From Strigops habroptila (Eukaryota > Chordata > Aves > Psittaciformes > Psittacidae), in assembly GCF_004027225.2 (NCBI RefSeq), contig NC_046358.1, positions 68,343,028 to 68,407,027 of the forward strand: a stretch of DNA of 64,000 nucleotides, in the 5' to 3' direction. Below, piece by piece: positions 16,183 through 52,626 of this stretch. Both the position numbers and the translations under genes were made by a program. A model generated the notes under the pieces. The model worked only from the letters and a program-made list of their open reading frames with translations, did not search any database and was not told the origin of the DNA. Positions within the stretch are counted from its first letter, which is position 1. Each line of letters begins with the position of its first letter.

Positions 16183-18227
16183 AAACCCCACCCTCAGCAG
16201 CACGTAGGCTGGGATGGTGGCTGGGGAAGGCTGGTACCAAGTGCCCTTTAGTGGTGTCCAGACCCTGGTTGCACCAGAGTAAGTCTCACGGCAAACATAT
16301 CACAACTACTGCGGTCCCAGCTGCCTGTGCTGCTGAGAATCTGCCTTGAATTTCTTGTGTGGTTTATTTTGTGATGGGGAAGTGAAGCCCTCGTCCCCAC
16401 CACTGGGTCTGCAGCTCCCCAACTTGCTGGATTTATTTCCATTTTTGCCAGCCCAGGCTGTGCCTGAGGCACAGGGGGTTACCCTCCCACTCCAGGGAGA
16501 TGTGCGCATTAGGGATGTGATCATATATTAGAATATATTATCTATAATATAATGTTATAGGGATGCAATAACATATTCTATGTAATATAGTGTTATAGCT
16601 GTTATAGCTGATGTTAGTGTTATAAATATTATATTCGTGTTTCCCTTTGCATTAAGATGTAGTCTTTTAAAGCAGAATGCTCAGGGTCCAGTTCAACGAG
16701 GTGGGGCCCAAATTGGAAAGAGTCTTTTTTTTCTCCTAATCAAGATATTTGGAGGCAAGAGATGGAACATATGTTCCTTTTCTAAATATACCCCATTAAA
16801 TGGAAAGCGATTTTGTAGTGAGATTCCTCTGACAAATAAATCTCCAGCACTTCTAAATAATACTCTGTTTACCAGACTTTTTCTTTAACATTTCATGCAA
16901 AAGGGGCAATGAAAAATACATAGTAACAGGAGGGTTTATAAAATCGGACTGTTGGATGCTATAAACAGTTTCATAGAACAACAGATACAAAAGATCAGAT
17001 ACAAAGGAAGAAAAACTTTTATATCAAATACATGGTAAAACTTGTGTCCAGTCTTAAGTGACATCAAAGTTCGCTGCTGTGGCCTGAATCCTGGGGAATT
17101 CAGGGTTCTGGATGTGCTGCATGGGGAGGGTGCTGCTAGAGCGCGTTCCCGTGGCTCTGCTTGCACTGCTGCTGCATCTGGTCTTCATTAAGTTTCCAAC
17201 TTCAGCTGATGAAGTACAGATACGAGTGGCTTTCCAGGGGGGAGAAAAGGAGGAGGAGGAGGGGAAGAACAGGAAATTCCCAGAGCATGAGCTGAGGGCT
17301 TGGTAAAACATTACTTGGCATTTTATTTGTGACAGTGGAGCCGGTACTGAAAAGAAGAGTTGCTGCCTTGTAGGGATGCGGGGACAGATTCATTGTTCTC
17401 CCTAGACTAACAACTGTGGATGTATAAACCGTGGGTTTGCCTGTCCTGCATCTCCTGCTGCTTCTTCTTAACCCAGACCTGCATTAATTTGCCCTCATGC
17501 CAATGGGCAGCAAAGCTGATGGACAGGACTCTGGTGCTGGAGGTGTCTGCCTGCCAGGGAAGTTGTGGCATCCCAAGGCCAAGGCCAAGGCTGGTCTTCT
17601 TGAAACACGGAGAAATGTGGAAGTGTGTTGCTGATGCTTCCCAGATGATTCTCTTTTCTAAACCCACCACCTGCCTGTGGGCATGCCCACTCCTGGAAGC
17701 GAGCCTAATGGGTGCCTTGAGCTGAGGAGTTTGCAAGGGAAAGCTCTAAAAAGATATATGTATATAAAATATATATTTATATTACATATATTAATATATA
17801 TTATTTTTCATAATATAGAATATTTTATATAGGTGGTACAGAAAGTGTCTGTTTGCTCTGATGGGCCATGGTGTGAAGAGGCTGGAGGTGTCTTTTCAGG
17901 GTGAAGGTAAAACTGAGGTTCTGGATAAAGGTCCTCTGATCTTCCTGCAGGAGCTGCGGTGTATCAGTCTCAGTGTCCTGGCTGTGGCTCAGGTCTGGGA
18001 GTGCAGATCTGTGGTGTTACCTCCCCAGGGTTTTGGTGAAACACAGCCCATGCTGCTGCCCAGCTGTGGCATGGTGCAGTGCTCTGTGGTGGTAACAGCT
18101 CTGGGGTTAGGGCCTCTGTTAGGCAGTGAGACCTTTTGCATGCTGAGTGGTAGTTTAGTACTTTGAATCTTTTGCATTTCACAGGGTTGTGTTACTCTGG
18201 TACCATTCTAGTTTTTAAATAAGACAT
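16183..18227. other. Intronic DNA with two AT-rich patches
   Basis: No exon was recognised. Two low-complexity patches stand out. Positions 16515-16635 are dominated by TATAAT/TTATAG-like words, and 17750-17830 is a degenerate TA-rich microsatellite. The rest is unremarkable. Confidence 0.5.
17750..17830. repeat. TA-rich microsatellite-like tract
   Basis: About 80 bp is almost entirely A and T, made of imperfect TA/TATAT repeats, and is likely to be length-variable. Confidence 0.7.
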
Positions 18228-18501
18228 AATCACAGAATCCCAGACTGGTTTGGGCTGGAAGGGGCCTTAAAGCTCATCCAGTCCCAACCCCCTGCCACAG
18301 GCAGGGACACCTTCCACTAGAGCAAGTTGCTCCAAGCCCCTGTGTCCAGCCTGGCCTTGAACACTGCCAGGGATGGGGCAGCCACAGCTTCTCTGGGCAA
18401 CCTGTGCCAGCACCTCAGCACCCTGACAAGGGAAGAACTTCTACCTAAGATAAGATCTCATCTCAGTCTCCTCTCTGTCTGTTTAAAGCCATTCCCCTTA
18501 T
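18228..18501 (-). mobile_element. CR1 LINE 3' fragment
   Basis: This copy is in minus orientation. The plus strand begins with the reverse complement of the terminal octamer (tcacagaatcccagact) and proceeds through the standard CR1 3' blocks. It ends at about 18500 in 'ccattcccctta'. It is a 5'-truncated copy. Confidence 0.9.
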
Positions 18502-21475
18502 AATAAACAATATATTAAAGTAATAAATGCAAACAAATGTAAGTATATAATAGATGCACATGAAGATGGTCTTTGCAAGCAAATAGTATGTTGCTGTGTC
18601 AGAACTACTTGCATACCTTAGCAGCAGCATGTGGAGCATGGTACTAAAATTAATGGTCTCTCAAAGCAGAAACAGATTTCTAATATTTTGCTGGAGGAAT
18701 AAAATTAAAATATCACATGTATGTCCCTTCTTGTGAGGGACATGTTTGCTGGAGAGAACCAGCCTTTGCTGCAACTCCACATGGATCAGGGGAGAAGGTT
18801 TGGCTGGGCAGCTCCTAATAAAATCATCCTTAGCTCCAGTGGGAGAATGGGACCTCTTTGCAGAGCAGGGCCAGGTTTGTTAGATGAAACATTCCTTCAA
18901 GTGCTCTTGGAGGGCAGAGGCAGGGTTGAGGGAGGCAATGTTTTCATGTGTCACAGGTACTTGTGCTGCTGAGCTGCTCTTGGCCTGTCTCTTGCTTCAG
19001 GCTTTGTTCTGGGTAAGTCTGTGCATGCACTGCTCTACCCCTAATACTTCCCAAGTCTGTCTGTGGTTTGGTTTGACCACAGTGCTAAGCTCTGGAGTGT
19101 GCTCCCCATCTGCTTTAAGTCAGAGCTTGCAAAAAGATTACTAAACACAGGGCACATATTAATTGGAAATGTTTCTTCCTCTATATTTGTTGCGCTCAAG
19201 CGGTACCATGCTGCCAGAGCCCCTCAAGTTAGTTTGACAAGCGACTTGGAATGGAGGAAGGAGAGGTGGGATGGCAGAGCTCCTGAGGAGGTCATCTGGA
19301 CAGCCCGTGGCACACAGCTGGCTTGGTGCCGGGGTGGCCCATGGTGTGCATGGGGCAAGAGTTCCCAAAGGAAACCCTGGGGTAGCAGCTCCCACCGGGG
19401 TTTGAAGTTGGCAAGGAGTCACTGCTGTTCAGGAAAGTGTAATGCAGCTGATAGGTGGTGAGTAACATCTCTCTACAACTACCTGAAAGGACGATGGAGC
19501 CAGGAGGTGGGGGTCGGTCTCTTCTCCCAAGGAACAAATCATAGTACAAGAGGAAACAGCCTCAAGCTGCGTGAGGGGAGGTTTAGACTGGATATTAGGA
19601 ACAATCCCTTCCCCAAAGGGTGGTCAGGCATTGGAACAGGCTGCCCAGGGCAGTGGTGGAGTCACCATCCCTGGAAGTGTTCACAAACCGTGTAGACGAG
19701 GCCCTTAGTGACATGGTTTAGTGGTGGCCTTGGCAGTGCTGGGGAATGGTTGGACTTGATAATCTTTTCAATCTAGTTGATTGATCCTAAGTCGTGCTGT
19801 GTGTCTCTGAATGCTTATCTTTTAACTATGCACTTTAAAATACTCTATTTGGTCTGTTTCCTTTCAGAAGTTTCCACTCCCTCCAGTCTAAATAAGATTT
19901 CTCATCCACTCATCTGCTCAAGCCCATGAACTTTCATCTTCTTGCACTGAGTGAATTGTGAGCTGTCAAAGCTCTAAAAAAGAAAGGGTTTTATTTCCTT
20001 TCAGAAACTTGCTGTCGGTCAGTTTGACAGAGCACAGCACCCAAGTGCATTCCTTCACCAGAGTGACATGGCTTTTGGCAGCCTCTGGCATGCTGCAGAT
20101 TTAGGAAAGTGTGCTTCTTTCCCGTGTAGCGAAGCACAGCCATGCCCGCACGCCCAAGATTGGACATCTGCTAATGACACAACTCCCTGTCCTTGTTGAT
20201 CAAAGCCAGGTGACCATGTCTAACGTGACCTAAATGTTCTTTAAAGGTATTTTTACTGCTTTTTCCAGTTCCAGATACAGGCAGTGGCTGGAATAAAAAA
20301 GAAACCAGTTCCAACTTTTCAGAAATTAGGAAGGACCCATCTGCTAAGTCAGCATTTCTGTGTTGAGTGGCGGTGCATGGACTTGCACCCAGCTTGATCT
20401 AGCACTGATGTTTTGGTAAGGCCCTTCCAGCTCTGTGCTCTCTTTCAATGCTCCTTTTGGTTTCTCAGTCTGGGGGACATGGACATGTCAGAGCAGAGCA
20501 TGGGAGGAGGCTGCATTTGAACCACATGCAGCGTGGACATGCAGATGGAAGGAATTCAGTAAAATATTCAGACGTGTTCTTACTTTTCTAAGCAAGCAGA
20601 ACTTCTGAACTATCTGAAATTTGCCCCTGATCTATCCCTTCTGATCCTATTTTATTTTCTCTGTACTCTTTACATCACCTATTTATGTTGATTACTACCT
20701 GAAAACTTTATACCAGTTGTAGCTGCAGTCTGTGATTCTATGATAATTGTAAAGTAAATTAGGAAATGCATTTTTTTCTTTGCCTTTCTTCACTGTATGT
20801 GTCTGACAGCATGTCGTGTCTCATTTGCTTCACTGCTTCCCGGTTAGTCACTTTTCCCCTGTTTGTGCAGGGCTTTCCCACAGCAACTGGGAAGAGAAAA
20901 ACATTTTAATCATAGTAAAACTGGAAGAGGACTTGCATGCAGATGCAGGACCTGAAGTGTTATTCAGTTCTTTTTTTTTTCTTTTTTTCTTTTTTTTCCC
21001 TGCTTTTATCATTTAAATAATTATTTTGTGCTGTGCTGGTATGTGAGAACCTTATGGACCATACCTCCGCTGAGGTTCACACACTGAAAAAAAAGGTGTT
21101 TTGAATGCTTATGGCTTCTATTAGTCAAACATACTGCACTTTATTCTGAAAAGCCTCAGATGTAAATAGAATCTATGAAAATCTTTGCTTGTCACCCCGT
21201 GTAATGGTCAGCTGCACCGTGGTCCTTCTGTTGAGCAATGCTGCCTGTGGAGACCTGGCATTCCCGCATGGGAGTGCAACCCCAAGGCTCCTAAGAGCCG
21301 TTCCATGTTTGACCTATGCAGGACAGTAGCAGGACGTTTCCAGTGTAAAGTTTATGTATTTAAGACTTTTCCCATAGTTTTTCTTTTGAATTCTGAACAT
21401 CAACGTGGGAGTGTTGTAACTGTCTATACAGCAAGAACCACAGTGATGCATGATAAATGTTTATATACATGCAAA
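18502..21475. other. Intronic DNA between CR1 copies
   Basis: No exon was recognised on either strand apart from the CR1 copy at 19469-19784. A pyrimidine-rich run occurs at 20968-21000. Open frames of 80-130 codons around 18900-19550 are not protein-like and partly overlap the repeat. Confidence 0.5.
19469..19784 (+). mobile_element. CR1-type LINE 3' fragment of a different subfamily
   Basis: This is a plus-orientation fragment containing 'ctctacaactacctgaaagg', 'aggtttagactggatatta', 'ggaacaggctgcccagg' and 'gacatggtttagtggtgg'. These are hallmarks of a CR1 subfamily whose 3' end differs from the more common copies in this window. The 3' terminus is degraded. The copy at 62638-63036 is the same kind in the opposite orientation. 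Confidence 0.8.
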
Positions 21476-23096
21476 TAGAATCATAGAATCATAGAATCAT
21501 AGAATCGTAAGGGTTGGAAAGGACCTTAAGATCATCTAGTTCCAACCCCCCTACCATGGGCAGGGACACCTTGCCCTAAACCACGTGGTCCAAGGCTCTG
21601 TCCAACCTGGCCTTGAACACCGCCAGGGATGGAGCATCCACAACCTCCCTGGGCAACCCATTCCAGTGCTTCACCACCCTCACTGTAAAGAACTTCTTCC
21701 TTATATCTAATCTAAACTTCCCCTATTTAAGTTTGAACCCATTACCCCTTGTCCTACCACTACAGTCCCTAAGGAAGAGTCCCTCCCCAGCATCCTTGTA
21801 GACCCCCTTCAGATACTGGAAGGCTGCTATGAGGTCTCCACGCAGCCTTCTCTTCTCCAGGCTGAACAGCCCCAACTCTCTCAGCCTGTCTTCATACAGG
21901 AGGTGCTCCAGCCTTCTTATCATCCTCGTGGCCCTCCTCTGGACTCGCTCCAACAGCTCCATGTCCTTTTTATGTTGAGGACACCAGAACTGTATGCAGT
22001 ACTCCAAGTGAGGTCTCACAAGAGCAGAGTAGAGGGGCAGGATCACCTCCTTTGACCTGCTGGTCACGCTTCTTTTGATGCAGCCCAGGACACGGTTGGC
22101 TTTCTGGGCTGCAAGTGCACACTGCCGGCTCATGTTAAGCTTCTCGTCAACCAACATCCCCAAGTCCTTTTCTGCAGGGCTGCTTTGAATCGCTTCTCCG
22201 CCCAACCTGTAGCAGTGCCTGGGATTGCCCCAACCCAGGTGTAGGACCTTACACTTGGCTCGGTTAAACTTCATAAGGTTGGCATCGGCCCACCTCACAA
22301 GCATGTCAGGGTCCCTCTGGATGGCATCCCTTCCCTCCAGCGTATCAACCAAACCACACAGCTTGGTGTTGTCGGCAAACTTGCTGAGGGCGCACTCAAT
22401 CCCACTGTCCATGTCGCCGACAAAGATGTTGAACAGGACCGGTGCCAACACCGATCCCTGAGGGACACCACTCATTACAGGTTTCCAACTGGACATCGAG
22501 CCATTTACCACAACTCTTTGCGTATGGCCATCGAGCCAGTTTTTTATCCACTGAGTGGTCCATCTATCAAATCGATGTCTCTCCAATTTAGAGACAAGGA
22601 TGTTGTGTGGGACAGTGTCGAATGCTTTGCACAAGTCCAGGTAGATGACGTCAACTGCTCTGCCCCGTCCATCAGTTCCGTGGCTCCATCATAGAAGGCC
22701 ACCAAATTGGTCAGGCAGGATTTCCCCTTAGTGAAGCCATGTTGGCTGTCACCAACCACCTCGTTGTTTTTCATGTGCCTTAGCATGTTTTCCAGGAGAA
22801 ACTGTTCCAAGATTTTGCCAGGCACAGAGGTGAGACTGACTGGTCTGTAGTTCCCTGGGTCTTCCACCTTCCTCTTCTTGAAAATGGGGGTTATATTACC
22901 CTTCTTCCAGTCATCGGGAACTTCACCTGACTGCCAGGATTTTTCGAATATGATGGACAGTGGTTTAGCAACTTCATTCGCCAGCTCCTTCAGGACCCGT
23001 GGATGGATTTCATCAGGTCCCATGGACTTGTGCACGTTCAGGTTCTTAAGATGGTCTCGAACCTGATCCTCTCCAATGTAACTGCTTTTTGACACT
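21476..23096 (-). mobile_element. CR1 LINE, 1.6 kb 5'-truncated copy with broken reverse-transcriptase frame
   Basis: This is the longest transposon copy in the window, in minus orientation. Its 3' end (21476-21510) carries several tandem copies of the CR1 terminal octamer (atcatagaa type). Two overlapping open frames, 22544-23095 and 21723-22634, together cover the C-terminal part of the CR1 reverse transcriptase. Visible motifs include the [10 protein letters not shown] block, the QHGF block, GVPQGSVL and the catalytic block. The frame breaks near 22662-22666, where one G appears to be missing from a G-run, and the catalytic FADD motif reads FADN. The copy is therefore a dead fossil. It ends abruptly at about 23096 by 5' truncation, 260 bp upstream of an IFT140 exon. 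Confidence 0.93.
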
Positions 23097-23355
23097 GGTG
23101 TAAAACAAACCCACTGTATTTCCTCAGGACTCTGGCATTCAGCTCTAGAACTAACCTTTATATATGATGCCTTTTTCTGTTCCTCTTCAATCTTTGCACA
23201 GCAACTGGAGTCTTTTTGTTACATCCAGAAAGTGTCCAAAGTACTACCGGTTTTCCCTTTCATGCTCTCCTCTTCCCTTGCATTCTACCTGCATAGTACC
23301 CAGGCCTTGAAGGTGACACCATAAGAGCTCTCCTTTTCTTTCCCATTTCTCACAG

Positions 23356-32092
<8,737 letters not shown>

Positions 32093-32333
32093 CAACTTAC
32101 ACTTACCAAAGGCAAAGTAGACTCTAATATACCAGGTCACTTACTCTGTCCTTGTTAGGACCGTGTGTCATAATGGCTGTGAGGAGGCTTTTTGGTTATT
32201 ACCAAGAAATTTATTTTTCCTATTCAACAAGCAACAGTATTGTACAAGCAACAGTACTGAAGTTACTCTCTTATCTCAAACACTACATACAAACATTTAT
32301 GTGCATATCTTGTTACGAAGCTGGTTTTAGTAT

Positions 32334-32339
32334 TTTAAT
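32334..32339 (-). terminator. Candidate TELO2 poly(A) signal (ATTAAA), inside the IFT140 3' UTR
   Basis: Reading the minus strand downstream of the TELO2 stop at 33685, the nearest standard signal I found is this ATTAAA, followed by an AATAAA at 32210-32215. Either would give TELO2 a 3' UTR of about 1.35-1.5 kb overlapping the IFT140 3' UTR. This is an inference; a non-standard nearer signal could be used instead. Confidence 0.35.
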
Positions 32340-32342
32340 AAA
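32337..32342 (+). terminator. Probable IFT140 poly(A) signal (AATAAA)
   Basis: A canonical AATAAA lies 245 bases after the IFT140 stop codon, with a second one at 32354-32359. Either would end a short 3' UTR. The site overlaps an ATTAAA on the other strand. Confidence 0.7.
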
Positions 32343-33684
32343 TTTGAGGGGGAAATAAACCCAACAAGGACTGCATATGGTAACTTCAGGCCTTTTTCCA
32401 AGTACAGAAAAGAGCTGAGTAACTGAGGTGGAAACTCCTGAGGTGACAAAGTTTTCAAGTCCAACTTTGATCTGCTGAGGTGCAAACTGACTGGTCATTC
32501 CCTGGAAGTCACAACTTCTGAAAATCCCTGTCCTGCTTGGGTAGGAGCTTGGCTAAAAGTCAAACTCCAGCAGAATGGAGGAGCCTTCCCCCAAAGCAAA
32601 GTTTTTGTGTTTAAATACATTACAGGGTCACGCAGGCTGCAGCCATTTACAGAAATCTGACTGAACCTCAGAATCATGTAATGGTTGAGGTGGAAGGGAC
32701 CCCTCGAGGTCACATCTGCTCTAATCCCCTGGCTGAAGCTGCGTCACTTTGAAGTTTCTTTTCCAAACACCAGTTCTGTCAAGCTGCTCTGTACTAGTCA
32801 GGCTTTAGGCTGCAAATTTCTTCCCAGACATGGTAGGACCATGAGAAGTGAAGCCCAGCATTAGCAACCAAGGCTTTGCTCACCTTTAAGCCTGTCATCC
32901 TGCCCGTGACGGTCCCTCTCATACATTTCATACCAACCAGCTCTTCTGCTGAGAAAGGTTTTTCTTCTTCCTGTTTTGTGACTTGCTTCACAACTTGGGG
33001 TGAATGTGAAGTTTCTGAACTGTATGCTTTCAGGGAAGAAGGCTAGGGGCAGATTTTAAGGTCAAAATCTGAGCATTAGTTATCCTTTAACAGGTACTTA
33101 TTTCTGTACTAAGATGATACAAAAAGAATTCCTTTGTTCTCTCCTAACCATTGCACAGCTTTACCTCAAGCCTTTAAGGTTTGGCACATTTTCAGAACTT
33201 CAGCTGTTCAGTTCTTACATCTCACCAGCAGTGTCATTCCCTACACCCCTCCAACAGCAGACCAGGAACTAATCCACCAAATGCTGACTGCTGGAAGACA
33301 TGGGAGCCTTAGCCCTGGAGGTATGTGGCCCTCCCCAGCCCCCCTGTTTTTGTGACAAGAAGCCTGCTATGAGATCTTCCCTGTATTTTTAGCAGAGCAC
33401 TCAAACCTGCCAAGGTTATAAATAGCTGGGGTGGGGGTGGGCGGAGGATGGCAGCGCTCGCCTACCTTCCTGCATCTGTACATGCTGTACCGGATAGCAG
33501 TAGCTCACTAAGTTGGCCTCCACTACAAAGTCCAGATGTCAAGTCAGGTTCGCTGGCTCACAGCTCTGCACCCTGCCCCCTTCTTCCTCTCCTCCAGCCA
33601 GGTGACTGCTGGAGGCCCCAGCAGTGCCTACACACATCCAGCTGGCAGGAGCACTAGAGAAAGGTCATTTCTTTTACCCTCCAG
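32343..33684. other. Interval between convergent IFT140 and TELO2 ends
   Basis: This interval holds untranslated or spacer DNA. It contains the diverged CR1 scrap at 32668-32740 and no exon that I can support. It is probably mostly TELO2 3' UTR, given the lack of a nearer poly(A) signal. Confidence 0.5.
32668..32740 (-). mobile_element. Old CR1 LINE 3' scrap
   Basis: A diverged CR1 3' end in minus orientation, with 'gaatcatgtaatggttgagg' followed by 'tggaagggacccctcgaggt'. The usual downstream blocks are degraded. Confidence 0.75.
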
Positions 33685-51444
<17,760 letters not shown>

Positions 51445-51640
51445 GGCGCTGACTGGAGCGAGGCCGCGACCCCACTTCCGCCCGCCCTCTGCAGAAGCCA
51501 ATCAGCGGCGCCACCTCGCGTGACGCCAGAGAAAAGCACCGCCCCCGCCCGTCTTAAAGAGACAGGTGGGGGAACCTCCGGAGCTACCGCTGGCACCGCG
51601 ACGCCCCCATGGCGGGCGGCGGCAGGAACGAGGCAAGGCA
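51445..51640 (-). promoter_or_regulatory. TELO2 promoter (CpG-rich, CCAAT, ETS, GC-box)
   Basis: Just upstream of the TELO2 ATG the DNA is CpG-rich and holds a cluster of classic housekeeping promoter words. These are an ETS core CGGAAGTG (minus strand, 51480-51473), a GC box at 51481-51487, a CCAAT at 51498-51502 (plus strand) and a CRE-like TGACG at 51521-51525. There is no obvious TATA box. The whole region is confined between the TELO2 ATG and the RNPS1 poly(A) signal at 51660. The factor sites are inferred from motif matches only. Confidence 0.6.
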
Positions 51641-51659
51641 GGTCTTCTCAACTTACTGC

Positions 51660-51665
51660 TTTATT
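51660..51665 (-). terminator. Probable RNPS1 poly(A) signal (AATAAA)
   Basis: A canonical AATAAA on the minus strand lies about 960 bases after the RNPS1 stop codon and about 215 bp before the TELO2 ATG. It would terminate RNPS1 just upstream of the TELO2 promoter. Confidence 0.65.
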
Positions 51666-52540
51666 CAAGAGTCTTACACAAGTACAAACACAACATGGCC
51701 CAAAAGGCTACAAAGTTATACAAAACAAACCGAAGTATCTGTATAGCATTGACTGTACAAAGGGCGGTGGATCCCCTGTGCTTCCCGAGGGAAGCACAGC
51801 TAATCCAGCCAGCACCTCCCTGCCCGGCAGCCTCCAGGGGGTGACACTCAGTCAATTTGGGATGTGTAAAAGCAGAAGCACTGCTCCACCCAGGGCTGTG
51901 GGGGAGGTTTTACCAAAACCCGTTAAGAAAAGGGGAAAGAAATCAATTTACAGGGGCAACTACAAACCAGTTCTTAAGACTTCCAGCTTCTTTTCTAAAG
52001 CATGATGTTCAGTAGGCTGGACTGTTGCTTCTGGTCTATGCGTTACAGAAGAGCTTAACCTGCAGAAGAGCTCACTGTTCAGAAACTACCCATCGGTTTG
52101 AGAGCTGGGATAAAGCAATAGCTTGGTATTTTAGCCTCGGCAGATTTGGGCTCCAGCTGCTCTGAGAACTCCTGTGCTGGAACCCCAAACTCAGGTTAAA
52201 TGCCTCCCTGTCTTACCATACAGGGTTTCTGAAGTAGCTCAAGATTTACAACGCTGGTCTGTACAGCATGCTAAGCATTTAGAAATCACCAAGCAGCAGC
52301 CTGCTAACTGGAGAAAGAGAGGCTGCACCATCTTTTCCTTTCATTTGGCAGGAAAAGATGTTTTCGCAGCCTTTAAAAAAATCAAAGCCATTTTAAAATA
52401 ATTTCGATTCAATGCCAGGAAACTAGAAGTCTACAGCACGGGCGATACAGTGGCCGGGGGCTGTTGCTCTCTCCTCTTAGGTTGCCTTCACTGCCAGGAT
52501 TATTTCTCTCTCACACTCCTCCTCACCCAGACCCATTATT

Positions 52541-52562
52541 AAAAAAAAAAAAAAAAAAAAAA
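52541..52562 (-). repeat. Poly-A/T homopolymer in RNPS1 3' UTR
   Basis: Twenty-two consecutive A on the plus strand read as a U-run in the RNPS1 mRNA, about 65 bases after its stop codon. It is in the wrong orientation to be a retrocopy tail of RNPS1 itself. Confidence 0.85.
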
Positions 52563-52626
52563 GGGTACAACATTTAGTCTGATGAGATTTAAGTTAAAAA
52601 ATAAAAAGCTGTCCAGTCCTTTTGCT

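Noticed and set aside
21478..21510. Short direct repeats resembling a CRISPR-like array
   Set aside because: They are tandem copies of the CR1 terminal octamer, without spacers.
51445..51501. In-frame N-terminal extension of TELO2 upstream of the ATG
   Set aside because: The extension would begin with TTG, not ATG; the ATG at 51444 has a good context and is the better start.
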